The notes beneath the pieces are model-generated. The model had not been told where the DNA came from and ran no database searches. It saw only the letters and a program-made list of their open reading frames with translations. A program made the translations under genes and the position numbers. From Aeromicrobium sp. Root236 (lineage in GTDB: Bacteria > Actinomycetota > Actinomycetes > Propionibacteriales > Nocardioidaceae): a stretch of 64,000 nucleotides of DNA. Shown in pieces: positions 33,125 to 43,096 of the stretch. The DNA is taken from assembly GCF_001428805.1 (NCBI RefSeq), contig NZ_LMIS01000001.1, positions 2,282,976-2,346,975 on the forward strand, read 5' to 3'. Each line of letters opens with the position of its first letter. Position 1 is the stretch's first letter.

Positions 33125-33751
33125 TCATGCCCCGAGCAACCGGCTCAGGGTCGTGCGCAGGATCGCGGCCGCCGCGTCGACGTCGAGGCCGAGGTCGTCC
33201 CGCAGGCTCGACCAGGCCGGCCAGCTGGACGCCGCGAACAACGCATCGGCCAGGATCGTACGATCGGCGCCCGCGGCCTCGAGCTCGGGGCCGAACGTCG
33301 CGTCGAGGTCCTGCAGCGACCGCTCGACATGCTCGTGGCGGCTGCGTTGCAGCGCCACCGAGAACGGCTCTCCCAGACCAGACGACCTGGCGGCCGGTGC
33401 GATGTGCTCGAGCCGGCTGACCCGCTGGTCGCAGTAGAGCTCGATGCGCTGCGGCAGTGGCAGCTCTGCGTCGATCGGCCGGCGCAGAGCGGCATCCGCG
33501 TCGAGCCAGTAGGCCGTCGTCGCCTCGAGCAACGTCTCGAGGTCCTTGAAGTTGAGCCAGAGCGTCCGCGGCGAGACGCCGGCGCGTTCGGCGATGACCT
33601 TGGCCGTCGGCTTCAGCACGCCCTCGCGCAGCAGCCCGGCATGGGCCTCGACGATCGCGTCGCGCGTACGCTCCCCGCGCGCGATCCGTCCGTCGCTGTG
33701 ACGCTGCACGGTCTCCTCGGTCACCACACGTCCAGTATGGCCGCGCGTCAT
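33125..33751 (-). CDS. TetR family transcriptional regulator
   Basis: A 208-residue TetR-type protein. HTH at about 25-70: ERTRDAIVEAHAGLLREGVLKPTAKVIAERAGVSPRTLWLNFKDLETLL (TLWLNF where TLYRHF-like is common). The helical ligand domain includes RIELYCDQRVSRLEHI and EHVERSLQDLDATFG. Target and ligand are unknown. The ATG overlaps the pcnA stop by one base (TGATG), which supports this start; a GTG nine codons in is the alternative. Confidence 0.85.
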   Translation of the reverse strand: MTRGHTGRVVTEETVQRHSDGRIARGERTRDAIVEAHAGLLREGVLKPTAKVIAERAGVSPRTLWLNFKDLETLLEATTAYWLDADAALRRPIDAELPLPQRIELYCDQRVSRLEHIAPAARSSGLGEPFSVALQRSRHEHVERSLQDLDATFGPELEAAGADRTILADALFAASSWPAWSSLRDDLGLDVDAAAAILRTTLSRLLGA

Positions 33752-35184
33752 CAGCTGCGCGCTGCCCAGAACGCCTTGAGGGCCTCGGTCGCGTCGGCCT
33801 CGCTCAGCGGGCCACGGTCCATGCGCAGGTCGAGCAGGAACCGGTAGGCCTCGCCGACCTCGGGGCCGGGCGGGATGCCGAGGATCGCCATGATCTGCGC
33901 ACCGTCGAGGTCGGGACGGATCGAGCTGAGCTCCTCCTGCTCGGCCAGCACCGCGATCCGCGCCTCGAGCTCGTCGTACGTCCGCTGGAGGCGCAGCGCC
34001 TTCTTCTGGTTGCGGGTCGTCGAGTCGGCACGGGTCAGGATGTGCAGCCGCTCGAGCTGGTCACCGGCGTCGCGGACATAACGGCGTACGGCCGAGTCGG
34101 TCCACTCGCCGGAACCGTAGCCGTGGAACCGCAGGTGGAGCTCGACGAGCTTCGCGACCTGGTCGATCAGCTCGTTGCTGTAGCGGAGCGCCCGCATGCG
34201 CTTCTTGGCGAGCTTGGCGCCGACGACGTCGTGGTGGTGGAACGTCACGGTGCCACCCTCGGCGAAGCGGCGCGTCTTGGGCTTGCCGATGTCGTGCAGC
34301 AACGCGGCCAGCCGGATGACGAGGTCGGGCGCCGACTCGAGGCGTCCCTCGAGCGCGATCGCCTGCTCCAGCACGGTCAGCGAGTGCTCGTAGACGTCCT
34401 TGTGGCGGTGGTGCTCGTCGCGCTCCAGGATCAACGCCGGCAGCTCGGGCAGCATCTGCGCCGCGAGCCCGGTGTCGACGAGGAGGCGGAGCCCGGCGAC
34501 CGGATGGGCGCCGAGGATCAGCTTGTTGAGCTCGTCGCGGACGCGCTCGGCCGACACGATCTCGAGCCGGGATGCCATCTCGGTCATCGCCGCGACGACG
34601 TCGGGCGCCGCGCTGAAGCCGAGCTGCGAGACGAAGCGGGCGGCCCGCATCATGCGGAGCGGGTCGTCGCTGAACGACTGCTCGGGCGTGACCGGGGTGC
34701 GGAGCAAGCCGTCGTCGAGGTCGTCCTGGCCGCCGAACAGGTCGACGAACTCCGCCGACGGCAGCCGCAGCGCCATGGCGTTGACCGCGAAGTCGCGGCG
34801 GGAGAGGTCGCCCTCGATCGTGTCGCCGAACTCGACCTCAGGCTTGCGGGAGGCGAGGTCGTACGCGTCGCTGCGATAGGTCGTGATCTCGAGGTCGTGA
34901 TGGCCCTTGCGCAGCCCGATCGTGCCGAACTCCCGCCCCACGTCCCACATCGCGTCGGCCCAGGAGCCGACGATCCGCTCGATGTCGGCAGGCCGTGCCG
35001 AGGTCGAGAAGTCCCAGTCACTGCCGGGCCGGCCGAGCAACGCGTCACGCACGGGCCCGCCCACGATCGCGAGCTCGTGACCCGCCGCCTCGAACAGCGC
35101 GCCGAGCTCGGCCAGGAACGGATTGGCGTCGAGGATGCCGTCGATCCTGGCCCGGCGCTCGGGGGTCAGCGTGGACGTGGGCAC
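33751..35184 (-). CDS. pcnA: CCA-adding tRNA nucleotidyltransferase
   Basis: A 477-residue class II nucleotidyltransferase with an HD domain. Active-site pattern ELAIVGGPVRDALLGRPGSDWDFSTSA (GGxVRD and DxD), RRDFAVNAMAL, SFSDDPLRMMRAARFVSQLGF (nucleotide recognition), then HD motif LLHDIGKPKTRRF with FHHHDVVGA. It adds or repairs the 3' CCA of tRNAs; both tRNAs in this window lack an encoded CCA. The GTG at 35184 was chosen; the frame extends 19 codons upstream into a repeat-like sequence. Divergent from DUF6049/murJ, as in many actinobacteria. Confidence 0.93.
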   Translation of the reverse strand: MPTSTLTPERRARIDGILDANPFLAELGALFEAAGHELAIVGGPVRDALLGRPGSDWDFSTSARPADIERIVGSWADAMWDVGREFGTIGLRKGHHDLEITTYRSDAYDLASRKPEVEFGDTIEGDLSRRDFAVNAMALRLPSAEFVDLFGGQDDLDDGLLRTPVTPEQSFSDDPLRMMRAARFVSQLGFSAAPDVVAAMTEMASRLEIVSAERVRDELNKLILGAHPVAGLRLLVDTGLAAQMLPELPALILERDEHHRHKDVYEHSLTVLEQAIALEGRLESAPDLVIRLAALLHDIGKPKTRRFAEGGTVTFHHHDVVGAKLAKKRMRALRYSNELIDQVAKLVELHLRFHGYGSGEWTDSAVRRYVRDAGDQLERLHILTRADSTTRNQKKALRLQRTYDELEARIAVLAEQEELSSIRPDLDGAQIMAILGIPPGPEVGEAYRFLLDLRMDRGPLSEADATEALKAFWAARS

Positions 35185-35285
35185 GAGGACATACTCTATC
35201 GGCCCTGAATCTGCTGCCTGAGCCCGTCGAAGGACATGCATTCGACACCGTCGGGCGCCACAGCCCGTACGTCTAGCATGTTCGG

Positions 35286-37352
35286 GTGAGCAGCCCCCGT
35301 CGTCGCGTCCTCGTCGCGCTGCTCGCGACGATCCTGGCGGCGCTCACGGTTCCGGGCCTGCCGGCCCACGCCGCCGACAAGAACCCCGACCTGACGGTCA
35401 GCATCCAGTCGCTGAGCCCGAGCCGGCTCGCGCCCGGGTCGACCGTCACGATGACCGGCACCGTGACGAACCACGACGCGCACGCGTGGACCAACGTGCA
35501 GGCCTACCTCGTGACGCCGACCGTGCCGTTCACCACGCGGGCGCAGGTCGAGGACGCGATCGACAACGGTGACGCCTACACCGGGAGGCGCGTCGTCGAC
35601 GCCGGTACGTTCGACGACCTCGGCGACCTGGCTCCCAAGCAGACCCTGCGGTTCACCGTCAAGGTGCCCTACGCGCAGCTCCGCATCAACGGCGCCGAGG
35701 GCGTCTATCCGGTCGGCGTGCAGATCCTCGGCACCGACACCGGCGGCGAGCGCAGCAACGACGCGATCGCGCGCGCCACCACGTTCCTGCCGCTGGTGTC
35801 CGGCGGGCACCCACGTGTCGCGGCCTCGATCGTCTGGCCGTTTCTCATGCCCAACCGCCGCGGCTACGACGGCCACTACGTCGACGCGACCGGGCTGCTC
35901 CGCGACGTCTCCGCCGGTGGCCAGCTGCGCAACCTCCTCGACCTGGCGTCGAGCACCGACGGCAAGGCGTCGACGGCACTCATCGACCCCGCGCTGCTCG
36001 TGGGCGTCGACGACGTCGCCCACGGGCGACGCCTCGCCGAGGGGGTCAAGCTGACCCCCGAGCAGAAGGCCGAGGCGCAGCGCTTCCTCGACGACCTGCT
36101 GGCCTTCGCCCGGCGACAGGGCTGCTGGGTGCTGGGCTTCGACCGACCCGACGTGCTCGCGCTGTCACAGAACCCCGACGTCGACGGGCCGCTCACGTCC
36201 GCCGTCGAACGGGCCACGAGCTCGGCCCTCACCACGTTCCAGCTGTACGGCCGCAGGGTCTCGTGGCCGACCATGCACGGCGTCACCTCCGGCCTGCTCC
36301 GCGACCTGCGCGGCTCGGGCGACAGCCCCGTCATCGTCACGTCCGACGCGCTCCCGGGGTGGGACCGCCGCCAGGGCTCGATCGTCCAGTACGCGACACC
36401 CAGCGGCCCGATGCCGTTGCTGGTCACCGACGTGCTCGACGCCGGGGTGCCCGGCCAGGACTCCGTCACGACCCTCCGGCAGCGCATCCTCAGCGAGGCG
36501 GCGCTGGCCACGCTGCAACGCGAGATCGACCCCAAGTCGCGTGCCGACGCCGTCACGATGGTCGACCCACGCTGGAACCCCGGCCCACGGTGGGCTGTGG
36601 GCCGGCTGTCGACGGCGTTCGAGGCCCCGTTCACGTCGGCCACGAGCCTCGACTCCGTGCTGACCCGGCCGCTGACGACCTACAGCGGCAAGGTCGCCCC
36701 GGCGACCGACCGGCCGATCAGCCGCGCACAGCTCAAGGCCGCCGCCAGCATCGTGGCCCGCGGCAGCGCGCTGAGCTCGGTCATCCCCCAGAGCGACGAG
36801 GTCGACGACGCGCTCGCCCAGGACGTCGCGAGCGTCCTCGGCATCCGCTGGCGCACCAACTCGGCCGCCGGCACCACGATCGCCCGGAAGCTCGCCCGCG
36901 AGGCCGGAGCCGAGCTCGGCAAGATCAAGATCAAGGCGCCGGACTCCGTCACGCTGTCCAGCTCCAAGGGCGGCTTCCCCATCACGATCCGCAACGGCAC
37001 GGACGAGGCGATCCGCGTCGGCGTGTCCCTCGAGTCCAGCAATCCCGCCTTGACCGTTCCCGACGTGAAGCCCGTCGACATCGGCGCGGGCGAGCGCCGC
37101 ACGCTCACCGTCGACATCGACCTCGGTCGCCAGAACACCACGTCCCTGACGGCCCATCTGGTGTCGACCGATGGCAAGGCGATCGGCACGCCCGACGAGT
37201 TCAACGTCCGCTCCAGCAAGATCGGGGTCGTGCTGTGGGTCGCGATGGGTGTCGCCGCCCTCCTGGTGCTCGCCGCCCTCGTACGCAGGTTCAGTCGGCG
37301 CCGCACGCGGTCCCGCGTCGCGTCCGAGCGGCCGGCGGACGACGATGACTGA
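35286..37352 (+). CDS. DUF6049 family secreted/membrane protein
   Basis: A 688-residue protein with a signal peptide (MSSPRRRVLVALLATILAALTVPGLPAHAA, cleavage probably after AHA), an extracytoplasmic region beginning with a CARDB-like beta domain (VSIQSLSPSRLAPGSTVTMTGTVTNH), another beta-sandwich near 550-640, and a C-terminal TM (VLWVAMGVAALLVLAALV, about 650-668) before a basic tail. Function unknown, but it regularly precedes murJ in actinobacteria, suggesting an envelope role. GTG start. It overlaps murJ by 8 bp. Confidence 0.88.
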   Translation: MSSPRRRVLVALLATILAALTVPGLPAHAADKNPDLTVSIQSLSPSRLAPGSTVTMTGTVTNHDAHAWTNVQAYLVTPTVPFTTRAQVEDAIDNGDAYTGRRVVDAGTFDDLGDLAPKQTLRFTVKVPYAQLRINGAEGVYPVGVQILGTDTGGERSNDAIARATTFLPLVSGGHPRVAASIVWPFLMPNRRGYDGHYVDATGLLRDVSAGGQLRNLLDLASSTDGKASTALIDPALLVGVDDVAHGRRLAEGVKLTPEQKAEAQRFLDDLLAFARRQGCWVLGFDRPDVLALSQNPDVDGPLTSAVERATSSALTTFQLYGRRVSWPTMHGVTSGLLRDLRGSGDSPVIVTSDALPGWDRRQGSIVQYATPSGPMPLLVTDVLDAGVPGQDSVTTLRQRILSEAALATLQREIDPKSRADAVTMVDPRWNPGPRWAVGRLSTAFEAPFTSATSLDSVLTRPLTTYSGKVAPATDRPISRAQLKAAASIVARGSALSSVIPQSDEVDDALAQDVASVLGIRWRTNSAAGTTIARKLAREAGAELGKIKIKAPDSVTLSSSKGGFPITIRNGTDEAIRVGVSLESSNPALTVPDVKPVDIGAGERRTLTVDIDLGRQNTTSLTAHLVSTDGKAIGTPDEFNVRSSKIGVVLWVAMGVAALLVLAALVRRFSRRRTRSRVASERPADDDD

Positions 37353-38979
37353 CCAGACGATCGCCAGAGCCAGCGCCTGGATGGCGCTCGGCACGGTCGT
37401 CTCCCGTGTCACCGGCCTCCTGCGAGCCGTCCTGCTGGCCGCCGCCATCGGCACCCAGGCCAACGCCGACCTGTTCGACATCGCCAACACGATCCCCAAC
37501 TCGCTCTACATCCTGCTGGCCGGCGGCGTGTTCAACGTCGTGCTCGTCCCGCAGCTCGTCCGGGCCATGAAGAACGACGAGGACGGCGGCTCTGCGTACG
37601 CCAACCGCGTCATCACGCTCGGCCTCCTGGTGCTCGCGGCCGGCACCGCTGTGCTCCTCGTGCTCGTGCCCCAGCTGCTGCACGTCGTCTACGACTCGAC
37701 CCTGTTCGAGCCCGGCCTGGCCAACCAGCGCGAGTCGGCCCGCCTGCTGATGCTGCTGTGCCTGCCGCAGGTGTTCTTCTACGGCGCGTTCGTGCTCACG
37801 GGTCAGGTCCTGAACGCCCGGGGCAGGTTCGGCCCCATGATGTGGGCGCCGATCGTCAACAACGTCGTCGCGTGCGCCGTGATCGTCACGTACGTCTTCG
37901 CGTTCGGCGCGAGCAGCGGCGTCGGCGGGTTCTCCACCTCGGAGGCACTCCTGCTCGGTCTGGGCTCGACGACGGCAATCGCCCTCCAGGCACTCGTGCT
38001 GATCCCCTATCTGCGCAGGGCCGGCTTCAGCTTCCGGCCCCGCTTCGACTTCCGCGGTGTCGGCCTGGGCCACACCTTGAAGCTCGGTGCGTGGACCTTG
38101 GCCTTCATCATCGCCAACCAGATCGCGTTCATCACGGTCAACAAGATCGCGACGAAGGGCACGCTCCAGGGGGCGACCGACGGCAAGGGTGCGACGGGCT
38201 CGACGGTCTACGGGCTCGGCTTCCTCATCAGCCAGTTCCCCCACGGGGTCATCACGGTCTCGCTCGCGACGGCGGTGATCCCCACGCTCGCCGCGCTGGC
38301 CGCCGATCGTCATTACCGGCGGTTCCGCATCGAGCTGGGGCGCACGGTCCGTATCGCACTCTCGATCGTGGCCCCGATCGCCGTGGCGCTGCTCTGCCTC
38401 GGCCAGCCGGCCACCGCCATCGCCGGCGGCATCGGCTCCCTCGGCGGCCAGACGATCCCGATCGGCCACACGATCCAGGCGTTCTCGCTGGCCATGGTCA
38501 CGTTCACGGTGCACTACCTGATGCTGCGCGGCTTCTACGCCAACGAGGACAACCGCACGCCGTTCTTCATCCAGGTCGTGATCGCGACGGTCAACATCGG
38601 TGTCGCCTACAAGCTGGCGATCAGCGTCGAGCCGGACCGTGTCGCGATGATGCTCGCCCTGTCGTACGGCATCGCCTATCTGGTCGGCTCGATCCTCTCG
38701 GCGTCCCTGCTGGCGTTCTCGGTCGGCAACATCTTCGACTGGGAGATGCTCGTGTTCGTCGTCCGCCTGGTCGTCGCCTGCGGCCTGGCCGCCTTCGTCG
38801 CCACCGGCTTCGCGCACGGTCTCGACACTGCGGGCATCGAGCCGGCCCGCGCGGTCGGCGGGGCGATCACCACCGTGGTCGCCGGGTTCGCGGGTGCCGT
38901 CACGTACGTCATGTCGGCGCGCGTGCTCGGCATGGACCAGCTGACGTACGTCGTCGACACCCTGCGCCGGCGAGGCTGA
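37345..38979 (+). CDS. murJ: Lipid II flippase MurJ
   Basis: A 544-residue MOP-family flippase with about 14 TMs. Recognisable: ASAWMALGTVVSRVTGLLRAVLLAAAIGTQANADLFDIANTIPNSLYILLAGGVFNVVLVPQLVRAM, QVFFYGAFVLTGQVLNARGRFGPMMWAPIVNNV and VYGLGFLISQFPHGVITVSLATAVIPTLA. MurJ flips lipid II for peptidoglycan synthesis. Unlike mycobacterial MviN, it lacks the fused C-terminal pseudokinase, which occurs here as the next gene 61 bp downstream. The ATG overlaps the DUF6049 end. Confidence 0.95.
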   Translation: MTDQTIARASAWMALGTVVSRVTGLLRAVLLAAAIGTQANADLFDIANTIPNSLYILLAGGVFNVVLVPQLVRAMKNDEDGGSAYANRVITLGLLVLAAGTAVLLVLVPQLLHVVYDSTLFEPGLANQRESARLLMLLCLPQVFFYGAFVLTGQVLNARGRFGPMMWAPIVNNVVACAVIVTYVFAFGASSGVGGFSTSEALLLGLGSTTAIALQALVLIPYLRRAGFSFRPRFDFRGVGLGHTLKLGAWTLAFIIANQIAFITVNKIATKGTLQGATDGKGATGSTVYGLGFLISQFPHGVITVSLATAVIPTLAALAADRHYRRFRIELGRTVRIALSIVAPIAVALLCLGQPATAIAGGIGSLGGQTIPIGHTIQAFSLAMVTFTVHYLMLRGFYANEDNRTPFFIQVVIATVNIGVAYKLAISVEPDRVAMMLALSYGIAYLVGSILSASLLAFSVGNIFDWEMLVFVVRLVVACGLAAFVATGFAHGLDTAGIEPARAVGGAITTVVAGFAGAVTYVMSARVLGMDQLTYVVDTLRRRG

Positions 38980-39040
38980 ATTCACCTGTCTCGCCTCGCC
39001 TCACGGACTAGCATGGAAATCAGTCCATAGAGGGGTGTTG

Positions 39041-40612
39041 ATGAGCGAGAGGCGGCTGCTGGCCTCCGGTGATGTGCTCGCGCACCGCTACGAACTCCAG
39101 GACCTCGTCAACGAGAAGCTCGGGTCCACGACGTGGCGCGCGCACGACAAGGTGCTCAACCGCAACGTCGGCATCGAGATGCTGTCGAGCGCCGATCCGC
39201 GGGCTGACCACTTCCTGCAGGCGGCCCGTGAGTCGACCTCGGTCACCGATCCCCGCTTCCTCCGCGTCCTCGACCTGATCCAGGAGGAGCAGCACCACCA
39301 CCTCGTGGTGCGCGAGTGGGCGCGCGCCTTCCCCCTCGACCAGCTCCTCGCCCAGTCGCCGCTGCCCAACCGCCGCGCCGCCACGGTCGTCGCCGAGGTG
39401 GCCGAGGCCCTGGCCAACGCCCATGAGCACGGCGTCTATCACCGCCGCCTCACGCCGCACCAGGTGCTGCTCAAGCAGTCCGGTGCCGTACGCATCGTGG
39501 GCCTCGGCGTCACCACTGCGCTCTCACCTGTCGGCCGGCAGGACTCGCTCGAGGACCTTCAGGGCTATGAGCAGCTCGACGTCCAGGCGCTCGGCAAGTT
39601 GCTCTACGCCTGCCTGACGAGCCGCTGGCCCGGCGCCCACGTCGACGGCCTCAACGCGGCGCCGACCGAGCACGGGCGGCTGCTGCGCCCCCGTCAGGTA
39701 CGCGCCGGCGTCTCGCGTGACGTCGACACGACCTGTGACCGCATCCTCGGCACCCCGCCCCGCAACCACGCCACGCCGTTGCGCAAGGCGGCCGACATCG
39801 CTCGTACGCTCCGGCTGTCGGGCGAGGACGACGACCTCCACGACGACCAGCCGAGCCTCGCCAGCATGTCGTCACCCGATCTCCTGCGTCTCGACCCGGT
39901 GATCGTGCCGGGTGGGCCCCCGCCGGGGCTCGAGCCGCCTCGCCGCCGCCCCAAGGCATACGAGCCGGCCCCGCCCACGACGCTCGAGCGGGGCAAGCAG
40001 CGGGCCAAGCGCGCGGCCAAGGGCGATCGGGGCCTCGTGCTGCTCGGCGTGATCGGCGCCCTCCTGCTCGTCACGATCCTGGCGTTCCTCGTCGGGCGGT
40101 CCTCCAACGGTGACAAGGCCGATCCCATCCAGCGCGACAGCCCGCTGCGCGTCCTGCCGATCCAGAGGGCCGGCGACTTCGATCCCCAGGGTGACGACTC
40201 CAGCGAGAACCCCAAGGAGGCCCGCCTCGCGATCGACGACAAGCTCTCGACCGGCTGGCAGACCTCGAAGTACTTCGGTTCGGCTGACCTCGGGGGGCTC
40301 AAGGACGGCGTGGGCATCGTGCTCGACCTCGGCGGTCCGCGCGAGGTCGACTCGGTGCGGCTCCAGCTCAACGGCCAGCCGACGAGCTTCTCGATCCTCG
40401 CGTCCTCGCCCAGCACGACCCGAGTGCCGTCGAAGCTGCGCGGCCTGCAGCGCGTCGCCGCGGTCAACGACGCGGGTGCGGATGCGAGCGTGTCGTTGGA
40501 GTCCGGCGTCGTCACCCGCTACCTCGTCGTGTGGCTGCGGTCACTGCCGGAAGTCGGTGACGGTGAGTTCCGGGGCGAGATCCGTGAGGTCGTCGTCCGC
40601 GGGCGCTCCTGA
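39041..40612 (+). CDS. Membrane pseudokinase with extracytoplasmic discoidin-like domain (MurJ-associated)
   Basis: A 523-residue protein: kinase-like domain about 15-260, TM 331-352 ([22 protein letters not shown]), extracytoplasmic beta domain about 360-523 ([15 protein letters not shown] resembles F5/8 discoidin). Catalytic residues are degenerate: VAIK Lys is Glu in VGIEML (43-48), HRD is HRRLTPHQ (134-141), DFG is VGLG (153-156). So it is probably a scaffold, like the pseudokinase fused to mycobacterial MviN, which binds an FHA protein when phosphorylated. ATG at 39041 with GAGGGG upstream. It follows murJ. Confidence 0.85.
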   Translation: MSERRLLASGDVLAHRYELQDLVNEKLGSTTWRAHDKVLNRNVGIEMLSSADPRADHFLQAARESTSVTDPRFLRVLDLIQEEQHHHLVVREWARAFPLDQLLAQSPLPNRRAATVVAEVAEALANAHEHGVYHRRLTPHQVLLKQSGAVRIVGLGVTTALSPVGRQDSLEDLQGYEQLDVQALGKLLYACLTSRWPGAHVDGLNAAPTEHGRLLRPRQVRAGVSRDVDTTCDRILGTPPRNHATPLRKAADIARTLRLSGEDDDLHDDQPSLASMSSPDLLRLDPVIVPGGPPPGLEPPRRRPKAYEPAPPTTLERGKQRAKRAAKGDRGLVLLGVIGALLLVTILAFLVGRSSNGDKADPIQRDSPLRVLPIQRAGDFDPQGDDSSENPKEARLAIDDKLSTGWQTSKYFGSADLGGLKDGVGIVLDLGGPREVDSVRLQLNGQPTSFSILASSPSTTRVPSKLRGLQRVAAVNDAGADASVSLESGVVTRYLVVWLRSLPEVGDGEFRGEIREVVVRGRS

Positions 40613-40636
40613 CGCGCCGGGACGGTGTCGATCACG

Positions 40637-40662
40637 GGAATGCACAACACCTAGTATTCGTT
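40637..40662 (+). promoter_or_regulatory. SigR-type promoter of trxB-trxA
   Basis: GGAAT at 40637-40641 (preceded by G), an 18-nt spacer, then GTTG from 40660. This matches the GGAAT-N18-GTT consensus of Streptomyces SigR / mycobacterial SigH thiol-stress sigma factors, for which trxBA is a classic target. It ends 30 bp before the trxB start. Confidence 0.8.
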
Positions 40663-40692
40663 GATACCCGTACCACGATCAGAAGGCTTTTC

Positions 40693-41667
40693 ATGAGCGA
40701 CTCAGTCCGCAATCTCATCATCATCGGTTCGGGCCCCTCCGGCTACACCGCGGCCGTCTACGCCGCGCGCGCCAACCTCGAGCCCCTGGTCTTCGAAGGC
40801 TCGGTCACCGCCGGTGGCGCGTTGATGAACACCACCGACGTCGAGAACTTCCCGGGCTTCCCCGACGGCATCATGGGCCCTGACCTGATGGACAAGCTGC
40901 GCGCCCAGGCCGAGCGGTTCGGCGCCGAGCTCATCAGCGACGACGTCACCTCGGTCGACCTGGCCGGCGACATCAAGACCGTCTCGCTGGCCGACGGCAC
41001 GACCTACCAGGCCCGCGCCGTCGTACTGGCCATGGGTTCGGGCTACCGCAAGCTCGAGGTCGAGGGCGAGGACCGGCTCTCGGGCCACGGTGTGTCCTGG
41101 TGCGCGACGTGCGACGGCTTCTTCTTCCGCGAGCAGAACATCGTCGTCGTCGGCGGTGGCGACTCCGCGCTCGAGGAGGCGACGTTCCTGACCCGCTTCG
41201 CGTCCAAGGTCACGATGGTCCACCGCCGCGACCAGCTGCGTGGCTCCAAGATCATGCAGGACCGTGCCTTCGCCAACGACAAGATCGCGTTCGAGTGGAA
41301 CGCCGAGGTCGCCGAGATCCACGGCGAGGACAAGCTCGAGGGCATCACGCTGCGCGACACGGTCACCGGCGAGCTGCGTCGCATCGACGCGACCGGCCTG
41401 TTCATCGCGATCGGCCACGACCCCCGCTCGGAGCTGCTCAAGGGCCAGGTCGAGCTCGACGACGAGGGCTACGTCCTGGTGCAGCCCGGCTCCACCGCGA
41501 CCAACCTGCCCGGCGTCTTCGCCGCGGGTGACCTCGTCGACCACACCTACCGGCAGGCCATCACGGCTGCCGGCACCGGCTGCGCCGCCTCCCTCGACGC
41601 CGAGCGCTACCTCGCCGACATCGAGCACGCCGGCGCCCCCGCCCCGGCTGCTGCCCTGGTGGAATAA
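40693..41667 (+). CDS. trxB: Thioredoxin-disulfide reductase
   Basis: A 324-residue low-Mr thioredoxin reductase: FAD motif [19 protein letters not shown] (9-27), redox-active WCATC (Cys137, Cys140), NADPH motif [16 protein letters not shown] and FAD contact [10 protein letters not shown] with TAAGTG. It transfers electrons from NADPH to thioredoxin in the cytosol. trxA follows 48 bp later with its own ribosome-binding site. GAAGG precedes the ATG. The upstream SigR-type promoter predicts induction by disulfide stress. Confidence 0.97.
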   Translation: MSDSVRNLIIIGSGPSGYTAAVYAARANLEPLVFEGSVTAGGALMNTTDVENFPGFPDGIMGPDLMDKLRAQAERFGAELISDDVTSVDLAGDIKTVSLADGTTYQARAVVLAMGSGYRKLEVEGEDRLSGHGVSWCATCDGFFFREQNIVVVGGGDSALEEATFLTRFASKVTMVHRRDQLRGSKIMQDRAFANDKIAFEWNAEVAEIHGEDKLEGITLRDTVTGELRRIDATGLFIAIGHDPRSELLKGQVELDDEGYVLVQPGSTATNLPGVFAAGDLVDHTYRQAITAAGTGCAASLDAERYLADIEHAGAPAPAAALVE

Positions 41668-41715
41668 CCACCGCCCGCTGACGTTGAACCCACCACAGAC
41701 CTGAAGGAGAAACCC

Positions 41716-42042
41716 ATGGCAGACATCACCGCCGTCACCGACGCCGACTTCGACGAGAAGGTCCTCAAGGCCGACGGCCCGGTGCTCGTCGACTTCTGGG
41801 CCAGCTGGTGTGGCCCGTGCCGCCAGCTCGCTCCGATCCTCGAGGAGATCGCCAAGGAGAAGGGCGAGAAGCTGACGATCGTCAAGATGGACGCCGACGC
41901 CAACCCCGTCACACCGGCGCAGTACCGGGTCACCGGGCTGCCGACCATGAACCTCTACTACAAGGGTGAGGTCGTCCGCTCGATCGTGGGCGTGCGCCCC
42001 AAGAGCGCGATCCTGAGTGAGCTCGAGGAGCACGCCAGCTAG
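41716..42042 (+). CDS. trxA: Thioredoxin
   Basis: A 108-residue thioredoxin with active site WCGPC (31-35) in VLVDFWASWCGPCRQLAPILEEIA, cis-Pro loop RVTGLPTMNLYYKGE, and a single domain. It reduces cytosolic disulfides with TrxB. Strong GAAGGAGAA ribosome-binding site. Cotranscription with trxB is likely. A strong hairpin terminator follows. Confidence 0.97.
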   Translation: MADITAVTDADFDEKVLKADGPVLVDFWASWCGPCRQLAPILEEIAKEKGEKLTIVKMDADANPVTPAQYRVTGLPTMNLYYKGEVVRSIVGVRPKSAILSELEEHAS

Positions 42043-42061
42043 TCGGCGACTGCTCCCACAC

Positions 42062-42096
42062 AAGAAGCCCCGGTGATGAACTCACCGGGGCTTCTT
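42062..42096. terminator. Bidirectional rho-independent terminator between trxA and parB
   Basis: Perfect 15-bp stem: AAGAAGCCCCGGTGA (42062-42076), loop TGAAC, TCACCGGGGCTTCTT (42082-42096), followed by ATTGCTTTG. The A- and T-rich ends let it work in both directions for the convergent trxA and parB genes. Confidence 0.92.
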
Positions 42097-42126
42097 ATTG
42101 CTTTGTAGATTTATCGACTTGTTGCT

Positions 42127-43017
42127 TTAGCTCTTCTTCGGATCCATCAGGTCCACGATCCGTTCCAGGTCCTCGAGCGTCGCGAACTCGACGGTGACCT
42201 TGCCCTTGGACCGGCCGAGGTCGACCTTGACCCGGGTGTCGTACCGCTCCGACAGCCGCGCCGCCAGGTCGGCCAGACGTGGCGCCGACATCTTCGGTGA
42301 CTGTCGTACGGCCGGCCGCTTGGCGCTCTCCGGGCCGACTGTGACGATCTCCTCGAGGGCTCGCACCGACAGCCCCTCGGCCACGACGCGGGTCGCGAGC
42401 CGGTCCTGGATCTCGGGGTTGGCGACGCTGACGAGCGCTCGTGCATGGCCCGCCGAGAGGACCCCGGCAGCCACCCGCCGCTGGACCGCGGGCGACAGCT
42501 TGAGCAGCCGGAGGGTGTTGCTGATCTGGGGACGCGACCGGCCGATGCGCTCGGCCAGCTCGTCGTGCGTACAGCCGAAGTCCTCGAGCAGCTGCTGGTA
42601 GGCAGCCGCCTCCTCCAACGGGTTGAGGTTGGACCGGTGCAGGTTCTCCAGCAGGGCGTCGCGCAGCAGGTCCTCGTCCGACGTGTCCCGGACGATCGCG
42701 CCGATGGTCTCGAGTCCGGCCTTGCCACTGGCCCGCCAACGCCGCTCCCCCATGATGAGCTCGTAGCGGTCCTTGGCGACCTCGCGCACCACGATGGGCT
42801 GGAGCAGTCCGACCTCCTTGATGGAGTGGACGAGCTCGGCCATGTGGTCCTCGTCGAAGACGTGACGCGGCTGCCGCGGGTTGGCGACGATCTGGTCCAG
42901 CGGGATCTCGGCGAACCGGGCGCCTTCGATCTCCTGCAGTCCCGATGCCGCAGCCTCCGCCGGGCTCGACGGGATCAGCGACTCGAGTCCCCGACCCAGT
43001 CCACGTCGTGTGCTCAT
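42127..43017 (-). CDS. parB: Chromosome partitioning protein ParB
   Basis: A 296-residue ParB: N-terminal [13 protein letters not shown], CTPase/ParB box ([76 protein letters not shown]), HTH ([25 protein letters not shown]), and C-terminal dimerisation domain ([25 protein letters not shown]). It loads on parS and organises the origin. Two parS sites lie 1.1 and 1.7 kb upstream. About 80 bp separate it from parA. Confidence 0.97.
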   Translation of the reverse strand: MSTRRGLGRGLESLIPSSPAEAAASGLQEIEGARFAEIPLDQIVANPRQPRHVFDEDHMAELVHSIKEVGLLQPIVVREVAKDRYELIMGERRWRASGKAGLETIGAIVRDTSDEDLLRDALLENLHRSNLNPLEEAAAYQQLLEDFGCTHDELAERIGRSRPQISNTLRLLKLSPAVQRRVAAGVLSAGHARALVSVANPEIQDRLATRVVAEGLSVRALEEIVTVGPESAKRPAVRQSPKMSAPRLADLAARLSERYDTRVKVDLGRSKGKVTVEFATLEDLERIVDLMDPKKS

Positions 43018-43096
43018 GACCTCACCTCCAAGAGAAGCCCACGATACGGAGGTGACGTCATGAACCCAGCCTTGTTGATTCGTTCGCTGCGCTCAC
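43018..43096. repeat. parA-parB spacer with a [16 protein letters not shown] repeat
   Basis: Read on the minus strand, the parA stop overlaps ATGAGTGAGCGCAGCGAACG, continuing AATCAACAAGGCTGG and ATGACGTCACCTCC before parB. The short frame would encode [10 protein letters not shown] regard it as an intergenic repeat of the GAGCGCAGCGAAC kind, not a gene. TGACGTCA at 43051-43058 is a perfect 8-bp palindrome, and GAGGTGA lies just before the parB start. Confidence 0.45.

Noticed and set aside
43018-43096. Short [13 protein letters not shown] gene between parA and parB
   Set aside because: It is under 30 codons, made of a repeat-like string, and has no independent ribosome-binding site.
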